64,000 bases of DNA from an uncultured Alphaproteobacteria bacterium (GCA_903897605.1 CAIUCH010000057.1:62001-126000); one strand, 5' to 3'. Counted from the stretch's first letter, positions 17,544 to 27,087 are shown. Notes: generated by a model from the letters alone, not told the origin. Numbers and translations are program-made.

Positions 17544-20342
17544 CTAGTGATTGTCGGCGGCCGGAGCCAAGGGATAGCGGAACTCATAATGGCCTGAGCC
17601 GATTTGGATTACGACCTTGTCTTTCGCCTGGCTGCCGCCAGCCAAGCCCACAGCCTGCGATAGGGGCTTGCCGCTTTCGGTGACCTGCGCCAGGCGCGCG
17701 TCTGGCAACTGCACGGTAGCCGTGCTGTTGGGCGGAACATCCACCAACAGTGAAAAACGACCGCTGTTGAGTTGCCAGTCAGAACGGATAGCACCATAGG
17801 GCCCCGCGTGACTTGCCTTGACGTGGGTGAACCCGCCGCCCCAATGCGGTTGAATGAGGACATGCTTATAACCGGGCGCCGCCGGGTCGATATCGATGCC
17901 GCCCATCACGCTATACATCCAGTTGCCCACGGCGCCATAAGCATAGTGGTTGAATGAATTCATTATTTTATCTTCGAACGATCCATCTGCCTTGATCCCG
18001 TCCCAGCGTTCCCAAATGGTGGTCGCGCCATGCTTTACGGGATAAAGCCAGGAAGGATACTCCTCTCTGTTCAGCAGCAGATACGCCTCATTGAGATATC
18101 CGAAGCGGCTCAAGACGCCCAGCAAATGGGGTGTGCCCAGAAAGCCGGTCGTCAAGTGGCCGCGGGCGCGCACATCCTCGGCAAGCTTTCGCGCCGCGAG
18201 CGGGCGCATCGCATCCGGCAGAAGGTCGAAATCGAGCGCAAGAACATAAGCTGTTTGCGTGCCTTCGCCGACATGCCCGTCGTCCGTCACAAATCTATGA
18301 CGAAACGCATCGCGAACATTCGCCAATAGCTTGGCATACCGCTCCGCATCCTCTTTCTTTCCCAGCACCCGCGCGGTTTGCTGCATGATGTCCACGGAAT
18401 GCGCGTAATAGGCGGTCGCAACCAGGTCGGGGGAGGTCGTGCCAAAGCTGACATGTTTGGCGGTCGAGAAAAAATCGAGCCAGTCGCCGAACTGAAAATC
18501 TCCCTTCCAGATATTGTCATCGCCGGAGTGCAGCTGCTCGAAGCGCACCCATTTCGCCATACTTTTATATTGCGATACCAGAATGCCCTTGTCGGCATAG
18601 GCAAGATACATGTTCCAGGGGATGATCGTTGCGGCATCGCCCCATCCGGCCGCACCGCCGGCGCGCATGCCTGGCGTGCCATCCCCGCCGCCTGTAAGGA
18701 TATCGGGTACCACGTGCGGCACCGAGCCCGTTGAATCCTGGTCCGCCGCCAGATCGCCAAGCCATTTGGTGAAGAAATTTTCCACGTCCATGTTGAAAGC
18801 CGCCGTGGACGAGAACACTTCCGCGTCGCCGGTCCAACCAAGGCGCTCGTCTCGCTGCGGGCAATCCGTCGGAACGTCGAGGAAATTGCCTTTTTGACTC
18901 CAAAGGATGTTGTGCTGCAGACGGTTGATCAAATCGCTGGAGGTCTCGAATTCGCTGGTGGGTGTCAGATCGGAATGAATGACAACGCCGGTGATGCTGT
19001 CGGGCGTTGGCTCGCCGGGATAGCCCTCGATAGCGACATATCGAAATCCTTGAAAGCTGAAATGAGGCTCAAAAATTTCCTCATTTCCACCCTTGAGCGT
19101 GTATTTGACGGTCTGCTGAGCGGCGCGCAGATTGTCGGTGTAAAGTTCGCCGGCACTATCGAGAACTTCGCCATGGCGCAGCCTCACTGTCGCGCCCGCG
19201 GCACCCTTGACCCGTAATCGTATCCAACCGGTCATATTCTGACCCATGTCGGCGATGGTCATGCCCGACGGCGTCTTGAAGATCTTGACGGGCGTGATTT
19301 GGGCAATGTGCCTTACGGGTGGGTCGATTTGAGCGATCAGAACCGCTTTCGAGGCAGTGGTGGTCTTGACGCCCGACCAGCCATGGTCGTCAAAATCGGC
19401 TCCGCTCCAACCGCTCCGCTCCAAGCGCGCATCATAGACTTCGCCGGCATAAATATCGGAAGACAAAATGGGACCGGTCGCGGATTTCCAGCTTCCGTCG
19501 CTCGCGATGATTTGGGTATGTCCATCCGCATAGGAAATTTCGATTTGCACCAGAAGGGCAAGATGGTTGCCATACCGGTTGCGCTGGTCGGTGTAGCCGA
19601 TCGTTCCCCGGTACCAGCCGTCGCCCAGCACCGCGCCAACTGCGTTGGCGCCATTCTTGACCTGATCCGTCACATCGTAGGTCTGATATTGGATGCGTTT
19701 TGCGTAGTCGGTCCATCCGGGCGTGAAAAATTGATCGCCCACGCGATGTCCATTCAAATAAAGCTCGTACAAGCCATGACTGGTGACATAGGCGCGCGCG
19801 CGTACGATCGATCCTTCCAGCTGGAATGATTTGCGTAGCATCGGCGAAGGTCCCGGCTTGGAGAGTTCTTCGGAAAGCTGCGGCTCAATCCAATCAGCCT
19901 TCCAATCCTGCACGGTCAGCAGGCCCATCTCCCACGTGGCGGGGGCACTCCAATCCGACTGTTGTCCCCGCGTGTCCCAGATCCGAACTTGCCAGCAATA
20001 GCGATTTCGCGATTGCAAGGACGGTCCGCGATACTGTAGCTGGGTCGATTGATCCGACACGACCTTGCCGGACGACCAAAGCGGGGTGCGAATATCCTGC
20101 GTTGCATGCTCGCATGGCGCGACGCGGATTTCATAGGCAGTTTGCCGGACCGCGCGGAGCGAAGACTGAATTTGCCAACCAAAGCGCGGCGTGCGGGCAT
20201 CGATCCCCACCGGGTTGTCCTGGGATTCGGTGCGCAGCGCCACAACTTTCAACTCGGCTGCGTTGGCTGCGAACGTGTTGCCGGCCGGCAGGCTCAGGCC
20301 GAGAAACAGCGTGACGACGACCGCAATTCGATTTGCTTTCAC
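17544..20342 (-). CDS. GH78 alpha-L-rhamnosidase, exported
   Basis: A 932-residue exported enzyme. It starts at GTG 20342 with AAGG upstream, and has a signal peptide of about 25 residues (TLFLGLSLPAGNTFA). N-terminal beta domains include TPRFGWQIQSSLR and KADWIEPQLS. The carbohydrate-binding/Rha_N segment FTPGWTDYAKRIQYQTYDV lies near 210. The catalytic alpha6/alpha6 domain has VPTDCPQRDERLGWTGDAEV near 490, with the acidic residues of GH78, and WERWDGIKADGSF, SFNHYAYGAVGNWMY near 785. The C-terminal beta domain has HVKASHAGPYGAIRSDW. It releases terminal L-rhamnose from plant glycosides or polysaccharides. It is transcribed towards the rhaM end of the rhamnose operon. Confidence 0.93.
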   Translation of the reverse strand: MKANRIAVVVTLFLGLSLPAGNTFAANAAELKVVALRTESQDNPVGIDARTPRFGWQIQSSLRAVRQTAYEIRVAPCEHATQDIRTPLWSSGKVVSDQSTQLQYRGPSLQSRNRYCWQVRIWDTRGQQSDWSAPATWEMGLLTVQDWKADWIEPQLSEELSKPGPSPMLRKSFQLEGSIVRARAYVTSHGLYELYLNGHRVGDQFFTPGWTDYAKRIQYQTYDVTDQVKNGANAVGAVLGDGWYRGTIGYTDQRNRYGNHLALLVQIEISYADGHTQIIASDGSWKSATGPILSSDIYAGEVYDARLERSGWSGADFDDHGWSGVKTTTASKAVLIAQIDPPVRHIAQITPVKIFKTPSGMTIADMGQNMTGWIRLRVKGAAGATVRLRHGEVLDSAGELYTDNLRAAQQTVKYTLKGGNEEIFEPHFSFQGFRYVAIEGYPGEPTPDSITGVVIHSDLTPTSEFETSSDLINRLQHNILWSQKGNFLDVPTDCPQRDERLGWTGDAEVFSSTAAFNMDVENFFTKWLGDLAADQDSTGSVPHVVPDILTGGGDGTPGMRAGGAAGWGDAATIIPWNMYLAYADKGILVSQYKSMAKWVRFEQLHSGDDNIWKGDFQFGDWLDFFSTAKHVSFGTTSPDLVATAYYAHSVDIMQQTARVLGKKEDAERYAKLLANVRDAFRHRFVTDDGHVGEGTQTAYVLALDFDLLPDAMRPLAARKLAEDVRARGHLTTGFLGTPHLLGVLSRFGYLNEAYLLLNREEYPSWLYPVKHGATTIWERWDGIKADGSFEDKIMNSFNHYAYGAVGNWMYSVMGGIDIDPAAPGYKHVLIQPHWGGGFTHVKASHAGPYGAIRSDWQLNSGRFSLLVDVPPNSTATVQLPDARLAQVTESGKPLSQAVGLAGGSQAKDKVVIQIGSGHYEFRYPLAPAADNH

Positions 20343-20542
20343 GTGGTACCGAGCCTTTTCCCTGGATTGCCAGACAATTCACGTCGACGGGTTGGTTAGC
20401 CTAATTCATAGAAAAAATCCGATCCAGGGGCGGCGGAGCGTGGACAGAATTCGGTTGCCCGGAGAGGCGGACTACGAGCCTGCTGCTCCGGGCGCCGTTT
20501 CGCTGACCGGCCCGATAAGCGCCATCCGGGATATTCCAAGTC

Positions 20543-21586
20543 TCAATTCGGCTTCTTCTCTTCCATGCCCGGGGCGGCAGACGATCCGCGCGTTGACGCA
20601 GAGGACTTTCGTTCCAAGCGCGTGATGCGCCCCCATTTGCTGTATTCCACCACCAGCAAGTTACCTTTGGCGTCGTAAGTGATTCCGTGAGGGGCATAAA
20701 AAAGATTTTCTTGCCATTTCTCGGGCGGGATTTCATTCGTTTTGGTTTCATCGGCATGCTCATTGGCGCCAATCGAAGCCACAATGTTGCCCTTCAAATC
20801 CAGGACACTGACCCGCCCGCCAAGTTCCGCTACGGCCAGTTCATTCTTGAATACCGCCAGAGCGCTTGGCCAACGCAACCCTTCGGCGAACACGCCCAGG
20901 ACATGCCCGTCGAGATCCATCTGGATGAGACGGTCGTGAAGACGGTCGGTGCACAAAAGTCGCGCCGGTTTGAATCGCGGATCGACCGCGATTTTATGGC
21001 ATTGCTCGAAATTCCATGGCTGTCCCCGGCCACCAAAAGTGTTCAGATACCGGCCGGTCTTGTCGAAGTGATGGATAAAATCGCGTCCGTAGCCATCCAC
21101 CGCATAAATGTCGCCATTGGGCGCGACGGCAACGTCGGTAAGATGAACCTCGAGTTTGCCGTCCTGGCTTGATTTGTATTGATCCGGGATCGCGGCGGCG
21201 GGAATGGTCAGGGCAATCTTTCCGTCGAGTGTCATACGGAGAATTTCCTGCCCCAATAATCTGGTACCAAAGATGTTCGGGGTTCCGTCGGGGGCGGTGG
21301 CAATGATGAACCCATGAAAGTCGTTCGGTGCATTGGGCAGGTTGCGTAGGTAACGGCCTTGCGCGCTGTAGATTTGGATTCCCGGATGTGCCCCAGCTTG
21401 GACGCTTAGATAGATTTCTCCAGCGGGGGAGACGGCAATATCGCCATGCGAGTCACCGACCGTGGCCATGCCCGGCGGTGGTGTCAGAAACCGCGGATTC
21501 ATTTCAAATGTGACTGGGCGCGCAGCCGTCACTCCAACCGAGGCCAACATGCACAGCGTTACCCATAAGCTCAATCTGAAATTCAT
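20543..21586 (-). CDS. exported NHL/six-bladed beta-propeller protein
   Basis: A 347-residue exported protein with signal peptide MNFRLSLWVTLCMLASVGVT and GGAGGGG before ATG 21586. An open frame continues upstream but lacks support. Repeats of propeller type are visible: SHGDIAVSPAGEIYLSVQAG, LTDVAVAPNGDIYAVDGYGR, WPSALAVFKNELAVAELGGR and PHGITYDAKGNLLVVEYSKW, spaced about 50-60 residues. Such NHL-type proteins include peptidylglycine-lyase-like and lactonase-like enzymes, as well as proteins without known activity. No catalytic set is obvious to me. It is convergent in neither direction; upstream lies the GH78 gene on the same strand 200 bases away. Confidence 0.72.
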   Translation of the reverse strand: MNFRLSLWVTLCMLASVGVTAARPVTFEMNPRFLTPPPGMATVGDSHGDIAVSPAGEIYLSVQAGAHPGIQIYSAQGRYLRNLPNAPNDFHGFIIATAPDGTPNIFGTRLLGQEILRMTLDGKIALTIPAAAIPDQYKSSQDGKLEVHLTDVAVAPNGDIYAVDGYGRDFIHHFDKTGRYLNTFGGRGQPWNFEQCHKIAVDPRFKPARLLCTDRLHDRLIQMDLDGHVLGVFAEGLRWPSALAVFKNELAVAELGGRVSVLDLKGNIVASIGANEHADETKTNEIPPEKWQENLFYAPHGITYDAKGNLLVVEYSKWGRITRLERKSSASTRGSSAAPGMEEKKPN

Positions 21587-21647
21587 GTGGCCCCTCCGGC
21601 AAAACGTAAAAGTTATTCGCCCCAAATCCTGACCATTCCTGCGTGCA

Positions 21648-22715
21648 TCAGTTTGGACGGACGAGATTGGACTTGTTCCCATGCCGGGCGCGAAACATTT
21701 TCCACCATTCGCGCAAAGCAAAGATCTGCACTTCCCATACCGATTGGATATCCCGTTCGTCTTCCACGCCGGTCAGCGGAAACTCATCAGGCGCGGGGTG
21801 ATAATAAGTGCCAAACAAAATATCCCAGATGGGAAAAAACGCGACAAAGTTTTTGTCGCGATGTTGCGGAAGATAACTGTGGTGAATGCGATGGGTTTGC
21901 GAGCTTATGAAGCAGGGGCTTGCCTTGCCAAATTGCAACCTCAAATTGCTGTGGTTTATGAAAACCACCGACTGCAGAAATCCGATGATCGCCCCGTTCA
22001 GCAATCCCGCATGGAGGGGATCCAATGTATTGAATTTGAACAATACCGCCATGGGAACGGAGATGAAAAAAACGGAGAAAAAGTTTTCCAGCCAATTTTG
22101 CCTCGGTCCGGTCATTGCATCGAACTCCGGATCCAGATGATGCATCTTATGGTGCTGCCAAAGAATAGTGCTCTTGTGAAGGCTGCGGTGATACCAGTAG
22201 AAAAAGAAATCTCCAATCAATGTGCTGACCAGGAACGCGCCGACAATGGCTGCCACCCCTTTTCCGCTGTCGAGCCGCAAGTCGATGAGGCCGAGCTTTA
22301 ACCCCAGGAAAGTCACCAGTTGGGATGCCAGATAAGCAGCCAAAATTCCGAACGGAATTCCGGATGCATAATTCGCCAGCATGATTTGAAAGTGGAGAAA
22401 CCATTTTTTACGCGACTTTCTTGGTCCCGCCGGCCTGGTCAGATGCTCTATGAGCGAAAGTGTAAGCGGCGGGCCGATGCTGAGCAGCGTATAGGAAATA
22501 GCCAAGCCGATTGTTTGTCGGGACGGCGCCAAATGAAGCAGAATAGCGGCGAACAGCAGGCCCATCAGGACGATCGTAACGCTCACATTCCAAATGGCTC
22601 GACCGGCGCCCGCTCCAGGCTGGCCCCGTTGCGAATCGAGCGCTATCGACTCGCTTTCGGCTGGCTGTCTATCTGATAACCCCATAAATCTTTGGCTCCG
22701 ATCAATGGCTGCCAT
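21648..22715 (-). CDS. membrane fatty acid hydroxylase/sterol desaturase family protein
   Basis: A 355-residue integral membrane di-iron enzyme. Three His boxes are visible: WYHRSLHK, WQHHKMHHLD and HRIHHSYLPQHRDKN, the usual HxxxH, HxxHH and HxxHH set. Four or more hydrophobic segments lie before and between the boxes (VTIVLMGLLFAAILLHLA, AISYTLLSIGPPLTL, VGAFLVSTLIGDFFF). The N terminus is uncertain: ATG 22715 is used here, but a TTG at 22739 and an ATG at 22685 are also in frame and none has a strong ribosome site. Members hydroxylate or desaturate lipids, carotenoids or sterols. The substrate is unknown; no lipid pathway genes are adjacent. Confidence 0.8.
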   Translation of the reverse strand: MAAIDRSQRFMGLSDRQPAESESIALDSQRGQPGAGAGRAIWNVSVTIVLMGLLFAAILLHLAPSRQTIGLAISYTLLSIGPPLTLSLIEHLTRPAGPRKSRKKWFLHFQIMLANYASGIPFGILAAYLASQLVTFLGLKLGLIDLRLDSGKGVAAIVGAFLVSTLIGDFFFYWYHRSLHKSTILWQHHKMHHLDPEFDAMTGPRQNWLENFFSVFFISVPMAVLFKFNTLDPLHAGLLNGAIIGFLQSVVFINHSNLRLQFGKASPCFISSQTHRIHHSYLPQHRDKNFVAFFPIWDILFGTYYHPAPDEFPLTGVEDERDIQSVWEVQIFALREWWKMFRARHGNKSNLVRPN

Positions 22716-22845
22716 GAAGTCCGAGGACACTACACGCAATCAATTGCGCTGAATACACACGATTCGGGAAACGGCATGCTCCGTCGGGCGCCGCCATTTT
22801 TTGCCGCAGCGCAAGTCCGCGAATGTCCTGGAAGCTACAGGCCGC

Positions 22846-23349
22846 TCAAGAACTGAGGGCCGGATTTCGTACTTCATGAAACGCGCGCCCAAAATATATC
22901 AAGGCCGATTCATTTCGAGCGGGTGTCAGGGCGATCACGTGGCAAACGAATAGGCTGTGCGTTCCTATGTCGTTTGTTTGCGCAATCTGGCAATCCAATG
23001 ACATCAGGGCTTCATCAAGGACTGCCGCTCCAGTAACCAATCTGGACCATGTTGCTGCTGCGAAGCGTTCCGGCATGCTCAGGTTTCGGCGCCCCGCGAA
23101 AATGTCGGACAGGTCCTGCTGCTTGGACGTCAAAGTGTTGATACAGGCAACGCCATTTTCCTTGAAAGCGGCATTCTGCTTGCTGCTCCGGCTCATGCAC
23201 ACAATGACGGTGGCCGGATCGTCGGTCAGGCCGCAGACGGCCGAAGCGGTGAATCCGCAGCGCCCTGCGGGACCATTCGTTGTAACTATGCTTACGGCAG
23301 CGCCCAGATGGGCCATTGCCTCCCGGAACGCGATGCGGTCCACAACCAT
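22846..23349 (-). CDS. flavin reductase domain protein (HpaC-like)
   Basis: A 167-residue FMN/FAD reductase of the HpaC/flavin_reduct family. FREAMAHLGAAVSIVTTNGP at residue 8 and GRCGFTASAVCGLTDDPATV following are the flavin-binding region; ACINTLTSKQQDLSDIFAG and the late IYFGRAFHEV are family features. It supplies reduced flavin to a two-component monooxygenase, almost certainly the HpaB-type protein at 24506-25978, with which it is divergently placed across FAH1. The start is the first ATG with a weak AAGG upstream. It lies 64 bases from the plus-strand FAH1 start; the shared spacer carries a motif also found upstream of the MFS gene at 30394. Confidence 0.88.
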   Translation of the reverse strand: MVVDRIAFREAMAHLGAAVSIVTTNGPAGRCGFTASAVCGLTDDPATVIVCMSRSSKQNAAFKENGVACINTLTSKQQDLSDIFAGRRNLSMPERFAAATWSRLVTGAAVLDEALMSLDCQIAQTNDIGTHSLFVCHVIALTPARNESALIYFGRAFHEVRNPALSS

Positions 23350-23362
23350 CGCAGCATACCTT

Positions 23363-23400
23363 GTAACGAATTATGCAATATGATAACGAGTAGCATAACC
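23363..23400. promoter_or_regulatory. shared promoter motif, copy 1
   Basis: The divergent spacer between the flavin reductase and FAH1 has GTAACGAATTATG at 23363 and GCATAACC at 23393. The same two words occur at 30296 and 30338 in the divergent spacer between the aminotransferase and the MFS gene. The inverted words TTATGC and GCATAA lie inside. A regulator site is likely; the IclR or LysR protein of this island are the obvious candidates. Confidence 0.5.
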
Positions 23401-23413
23401 TCGGATTTGTGCA

Positions 23414-24385
23414 ATGAAATTCGTTACTTTCGAGAGCAAAGGTGCGTTGTCGCCTGGCGTAATCATTGAGCCCGGTCAGATCCTTGATCTCAAAAAGGCA
23501 TCTTCGGTTCGCGGCGGTGCAATATTCTCGGATATGCTCGATGTCATTGCCGCCGGGGCGGACGGGATCGGAGCGATCAGAAGGTGGCTCGAGAGCCCCC
23601 CTGGTGAATGCGTGGTCCAGCAGAAGGATGTGCGCCTGAGGGCGCCGCTGCCACGTCCGAACCTGATCCGTGATTTCGCCAATTATGAACTTCATGTCCG
23701 TCAGGCCATCGCAGCGTCCCTGAAGGTCCGGGCAAGTGCGACGCCGGACCCGGACGCGACGCTCGCGAAATTCTATGACAGCGGGCTGCACATAATTCCG
23801 AAAATCTGGTTCGAACAGCCTCTCTACTTCAAAGGCAATCCCAGATCGGTGATCGGGCCTGATGATGACGTCATTTGGCCGAATTTCGCCAAGCTCATGG
23901 ATTACGAACTCGAATTGGCGGTGATCGTGGGCGGGCCGGCCAAGGATCTCACGCCGGAGAATGCGTCGGATGCCATTTTTGGCTACACCATCTTCAATGA
24001 TTTCAGCGCGCGCGACATGCAGTCCCGCGAAACCCAGTTTCGGTTGGGGCCCGCAAAAGGCAAGGATTTCGATACTGGTAATGCCCTGGGGCCGGTCATT
24101 GTGACACCCGATGAGATACCAGACCCAGCGGCTCTTGCGATGATCGCCCGCGTAAACGGTCAAGAGCGCGTGCGTACCAACTCAGGCGGGATGCAGCATT
24201 CGATAATTGATACGCTTGTCCACCTGTCGCAATCTGAAACCCTTTATCCGGGCGATGTGATTGGTTTGGGAACCGTCGGCAATGGCTGCGGTTATGAGTC
24301 TCTCACTTTCTTGAATGAGGGTGACGTCGTCGAACTCGAAATCGAAGGGATTGGCATATTGCGCAATCGCTTGGTCCGCCCGTGA
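23414..24385 (+). CDS. fumarylacetoacetate hydrolase (FAH)-fold family protein, copy 1
   Basis: A 323-residue FAH-superfamily protein. The metal-binding ELELAVIVGGPAKDLTPENA near residue 175 has the Glu-x-Glu pair. NDFSARDMQSRE, FDTGNALGPVIVTPDEI and TVHLGQ-type TLVHLSQSETLYPGDVIGLG give the rest of the catalytic fold. The N terminus (KFVTFESKG and EPGQILDLKKASS) is the small FAH N-domain. Family members hydrolyse, decarboxylate or hydrate ring-cleavage products, or act on acylpyruvates. Neighbouring the two-component monooxygenase, it most likely handles an aromatic ring-fission product. No strong ribosome site is visible; the start is the first ATG after the operator. Confidence 0.8.
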   Translation: MKFVTFESKGALSPGVIIEPGQILDLKKASSVRGGAIFSDMLDVIAAGADGIGAIRRWLESPPGECVVQQKDVRLRAPLPRPNLIRDFANYELHVRQAIAASLKVRASATPDPDATLAKFYDSGLHIIPKIWFEQPLYFKGNPRSVIGPDDDVIWPNFAKLMDYELELAVIVGGPAKDLTPENASDAIFGYTIFNDFSARDMQSRETQFRLGPAKGKDFDTGNALGPVIVTPDEIPDPAALAMIARVNGQERVRTNSGGMQHSIIDTLVHLSQSETLYPGDVIGLGTVGNGCGYESLTFLNEGDVVELEIEGIGILRNRLVRP

Positions 24386-24505
24386 GCAGGGCGCAATTGC
24401 CTGACGAGACGCCGCTGTCTGAATTGCCTGGCAAAGGTCACTGGGAAAATCAAATACCAAGCCACATAGGTGGCATCGTCAGTCTATCCCTTGGAGGACG
24501 TCTCA

Positions 24506-25978
24506 ATGGTTCGAACCGGTAAGCAGTATCTCGAATCTCTTCGAGACGGGAGAGCCGTGTATATCGATGGCGAACGTGTGCGGGACGTTACTTCGGATCC
24601 GCGGTTGGCGGGAGCGGCACATACGGTTGCAGAGCTCTATGATATGCAGCATGACTCGGCCTTCGCATCTGACCTTACCTATTCATCGCCGAAAAGCGGA
24701 AATCCCGTCGCCCTATCCTTTATCGAACCCAGAACCAGGGAAGAGCTTGAGCGGCGTGGACGCGCCTTTGCCATTGTTGCGGAAAAGTGCAGCGGGCTGT
24801 TCGGCCGGACGCCGGACTTTATGAATGCCGGCTTGGCCGCGATCGCATCGGCGTCGGAGATATTCAATACAGAAACTAGGGCCCTCGGTGAAAATGTTCG
24901 CCGTTACTATGAAGACATGCGGGAACGTGACCTCACCATGACCCATATCCAGGTGAATCCCCAGGTCGACCGTACAAAAGCTGTCAGTCAGCAATCCCAT
25001 GACATTGCCTTGAAGGCCGTCAAAGAAACGGACGCCGGCTTCTATGTCCAAGGCATGCGGCTGGTGGGCACCTTGGCGCAATTCTCGAATGAGATTTTGG
25101 TTATGCCGTCGGTGGTCGTAACCAACGACGACAGTGCGGCCGATTACGCGCTCGCATTTGCGGTATCCGTGGCGACGCCAGGCGTAAAAATCATTAGCCG
25201 CCCCACTCTAATCCCTCAAAATGCCGGTCATTTCTTGGACCATCCCCTTTCGTCTCGTTTTGATGAGGGTGATGCCACCATTGTGTTCGATAACGTCTTC
25301 ATCCCATGGGAAAATGCTTTCATTTATCGCGATGTCGAGCGATGCAACAGATTGTATAAGCAGTCATTCCTGGCGGAACATTATACCCATCAAACCCAGA
25401 CCCGTGCGCTTGCCAAGGCCGAATTCATGGCATCGCTTGCAATCTATATTGCCAAATCAACCAAGATCGACGCATTCCCAAACGTGCAGAGCCAGCTTGC
25501 GGAGTTGTTGATGTTTGTCGAAGGTCACAAGGGCATGCTGGCGCAGGCGATCGCCACCGGCAGCCAGACGCCTTTTGGAACATTCGCCCCCAATCGTTGG
25601 CCGCTCCATACCTCTCAGCTCTACTTTTACGAGCGGTACGACAAAATGATCAATGCTGTGCGGGCACTTGCCGCCGGCGGCCTTGTTGCCGCGCCCTCCT
25701 ATGCTGAATTCGGCGGAGAAATCGGCGGAATTATCGAGCAGTATTTCGCAACCTCCTCGATGGAATCCGAAAAGCGCATTCGAATGCTTAGGCTGGCCTG
25801 GGATGCGAGCGTGTCGGGCTTTTCCGGTCGACAGTCGCTCTATGAGCGGTTCTATCAAGGAGATCCGGTCCGGCGCGCTACGGCCTATTATCGAGATTAT
25901 CCCGTTGAGGGGATGATCCAGCGCATAGACGATGTACTCGACGATTTATCGGTTCGCGCGAAACAAATGGGACAATAG
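24506..25978 (+). CDS. two-component flavin monooxygenase, 4-hydroxyphenylacetate 3-hydroxylase family (HpaB-like)
   Basis: A 490-residue protein of the HpaB/PheA/TftD family, the oxygenase that uses reduced flavin from a partner reductase. It starts MVRTGKQYLESLRDGRAVYI, which is the typical HpaB N terminus (TGxxYLxSL), followed by DPRLAGAAHTVAELYDMQHD, DRTKAVSQQSHDIALKAVKE, NEILVMPSVVVTNDDSAADY, SRFDEGDATIVFDNVFIPWE and GRQSLYERFYQGDPVRR near the end. GGAGGA lies eight bases before ATG 24506. The family hydroxylates phenols ortho or para to an existing OH; substrates include 4-hydroxyphenylacetate and chlorophenols. Here the true substrate is unknown. It sits between two FAH-fold genes in one operon. 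Confidence 0.88.
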   Translation: MVRTGKQYLESLRDGRAVYIDGERVRDVTSDPRLAGAAHTVAELYDMQHDSAFASDLTYSSPKSGNPVALSFIEPRTREELERRGRAFAIVAEKCSGLFGRTPDFMNAGLAAIASASEIFNTETRALGENVRRYYEDMRERDLTMTHIQVNPQVDRTKAVSQQSHDIALKAVKETDAGFYVQGMRLVGTLAQFSNEILVMPSVVVTNDDSAADYALAFAVSVATPGVKIISRPTLIPQNAGHFLDHPLSSRFDEGDATIVFDNVFIPWENAFIYRDVERCNRLYKQSFLAEHYTHQTQTRALAKAEFMASLAIYIAKSTKIDAFPNVQSQLAELLMFVEGHKGMLAQAIATGSQTPFGTFAPNRWPLHTSQLYFYERYDKMINAVRALAAGGLVAAPSYAEFGGEIGGIIEQYFATSSMESEKRIRMLRLAWDASVSGFSGRQSLYERFYQGDPVRRATAYYRDYPVEGMIQRIDDVLDDLSVRAKQMGQ

Positions 25979-26000
25979 GCGAAATGGAGAGGTTGGCGCC

Positions 26001-26996
26001 ATGAAACTAGGAACGATTGTCATCAAAGGTCAAAGCACGCCCATCGTTCGTGTTGACGAGGAAACGGCTGTCAGCCTTTCTGACCTCTATCAAGCTGCCT
26101 CATTGGGCGCGGCGCCGCCATCGGTTTTGGCTTTGATCGAAGCGGGGCCAAAGGAGCTTGAGCGCGTCCGCGCGGCTCTCAAGACTGCGCTTGGTGGCAT
26201 CGAAAAGATTGACATAAGGAACGCGGATTGGCAGGCCCCGGTTACGCGCCCTTCCAAGATTTTCGGCGTTGCTTTCAACAATCAGGCCCTTACCGAGATT
26301 GCGCATGTAAAGCCGACCGTTCCCATGTTCTTCCTCAAGCCGCCATCGGCCCTGACCGGTCACAACAAACCGATATTGATCGGTAGCGACTATGGACGCA
26401 CGATCCCCGAACTGGAACTGGGTGTGATTATCGGTAAGCAGGGCAAGAACATTCCCGCCGACCGGGCGCGAGACTATATTTTTGGCTATACCATCGTGAA
26501 CGACGTAACTTCGACGGGGCTTAAATTCCAATACGATGCCATTGCTATCGACTTGGCACCGAACAATGTCGAACCTGTGCACCTGAATTGGCGGCGCCGC
26601 AGGGATGCCAATGATAATGAACTCTACTTTACGTATCACACCCGGTCGAAAGGGGCTGACTCGTTTGGCCCGATGGGGCCGTGGCTGACGACGGCGGACG
26701 AGGTTGCAGATCCGAACGACCTTGAGGTTCGCGCCTATGCGGACGGCGATCCTTTGACGGTTGATTCGACCAAGAATTATCAGTTTCGCGTCGAGGAAAT
26801 CATTGCCGAAGCGAGTCGTTACTTTACTCTGGAGCCTGGAGACATTTTTCATTGTGGCACGACGGGCAAGGGCGTTGGGAAATACCCTCGCGGGCACTTG
26901 TCGCTGGACCTTTCCCGCAGCGAGCCGATTGTGAGCGTTGAAATCACGGGTTTGGGGCGTTTGAGCAATCCGGTGAAGCATTTCAAGCAGACTTGA
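26001..26996 (+). CDS. FAH-fold family protein, copy 2
   Basis: A 331-residue FAH-superfamily protein with PKIFGVAFNNQALTEIAHV-like region near residue 90, SDYGRTIPELELGVIIG with the Glu-x-Glu pair near 140, FGYTIVNDVTSTG, a GADSFGPMGPWLTTADEV block with the conserved Asp near 220 and EPGDIFHCGTTGKGVGKYP. Its N-terminal 90 residues are longer than those of copy 1. It starts at ATG 26001 with GGAGAGG upstream and a 22-base gap after the monooxygenase. Two FAH paralogues in one operon suggest successive ring-fission steps, as HpaG-type enzymes do twice in homoprotocatechuate degradation. Confidence 0.8.
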   Translation: MKLGTIVIKGQSTPIVRVDEETAVSLSDLYQAASLGAAPPSVLALIEAGPKELERVRAALKTALGGIEKIDIRNADWQAPVTRPSKIFGVAFNNQALTEIAHVKPTVPMFFLKPPSALTGHNKPILIGSDYGRTIPELELGVIIGKQGKNIPADRARDYIFGYTIVNDVTSTGLKFQYDAIAIDLAPNNVEPVHLNWRRRRDANDNELYFTYHTRSKGADSFGPMGPWLTTADEVADPNDLEVRAYADGDPLTVDSTKNYQFRVEEIIAEASRYFTLEPGDIFHCGTTGKGVGKYPRGHLSLDLSRSEPIVSVEITGLGRLSNPVKHFKQT

Positions 26997-27087
26997 GCCG
27001 GCCATTCTCGCGGCCACGTATATTGTTGGCCGCTGGCCATGGGAATGACGGTCTCAACAATGGGAAAAAGAATCGGGGGAGGGGCTG

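Noticed and set aside
23015-24163. 382-codon minus-strand ORF across the flavin reductase and FAH1
   Set aside because: Overlaps two well-supported genes and shows no family motif; chance open frame.
23414-24385. FAH copy 1 as the missing LRA6 rhamnose hydrolase
   Set aside because: It is in the operon with the HpaB-type oxygenase and is separated from the rhamnose genes by unrelated ones; family alone does not decide.
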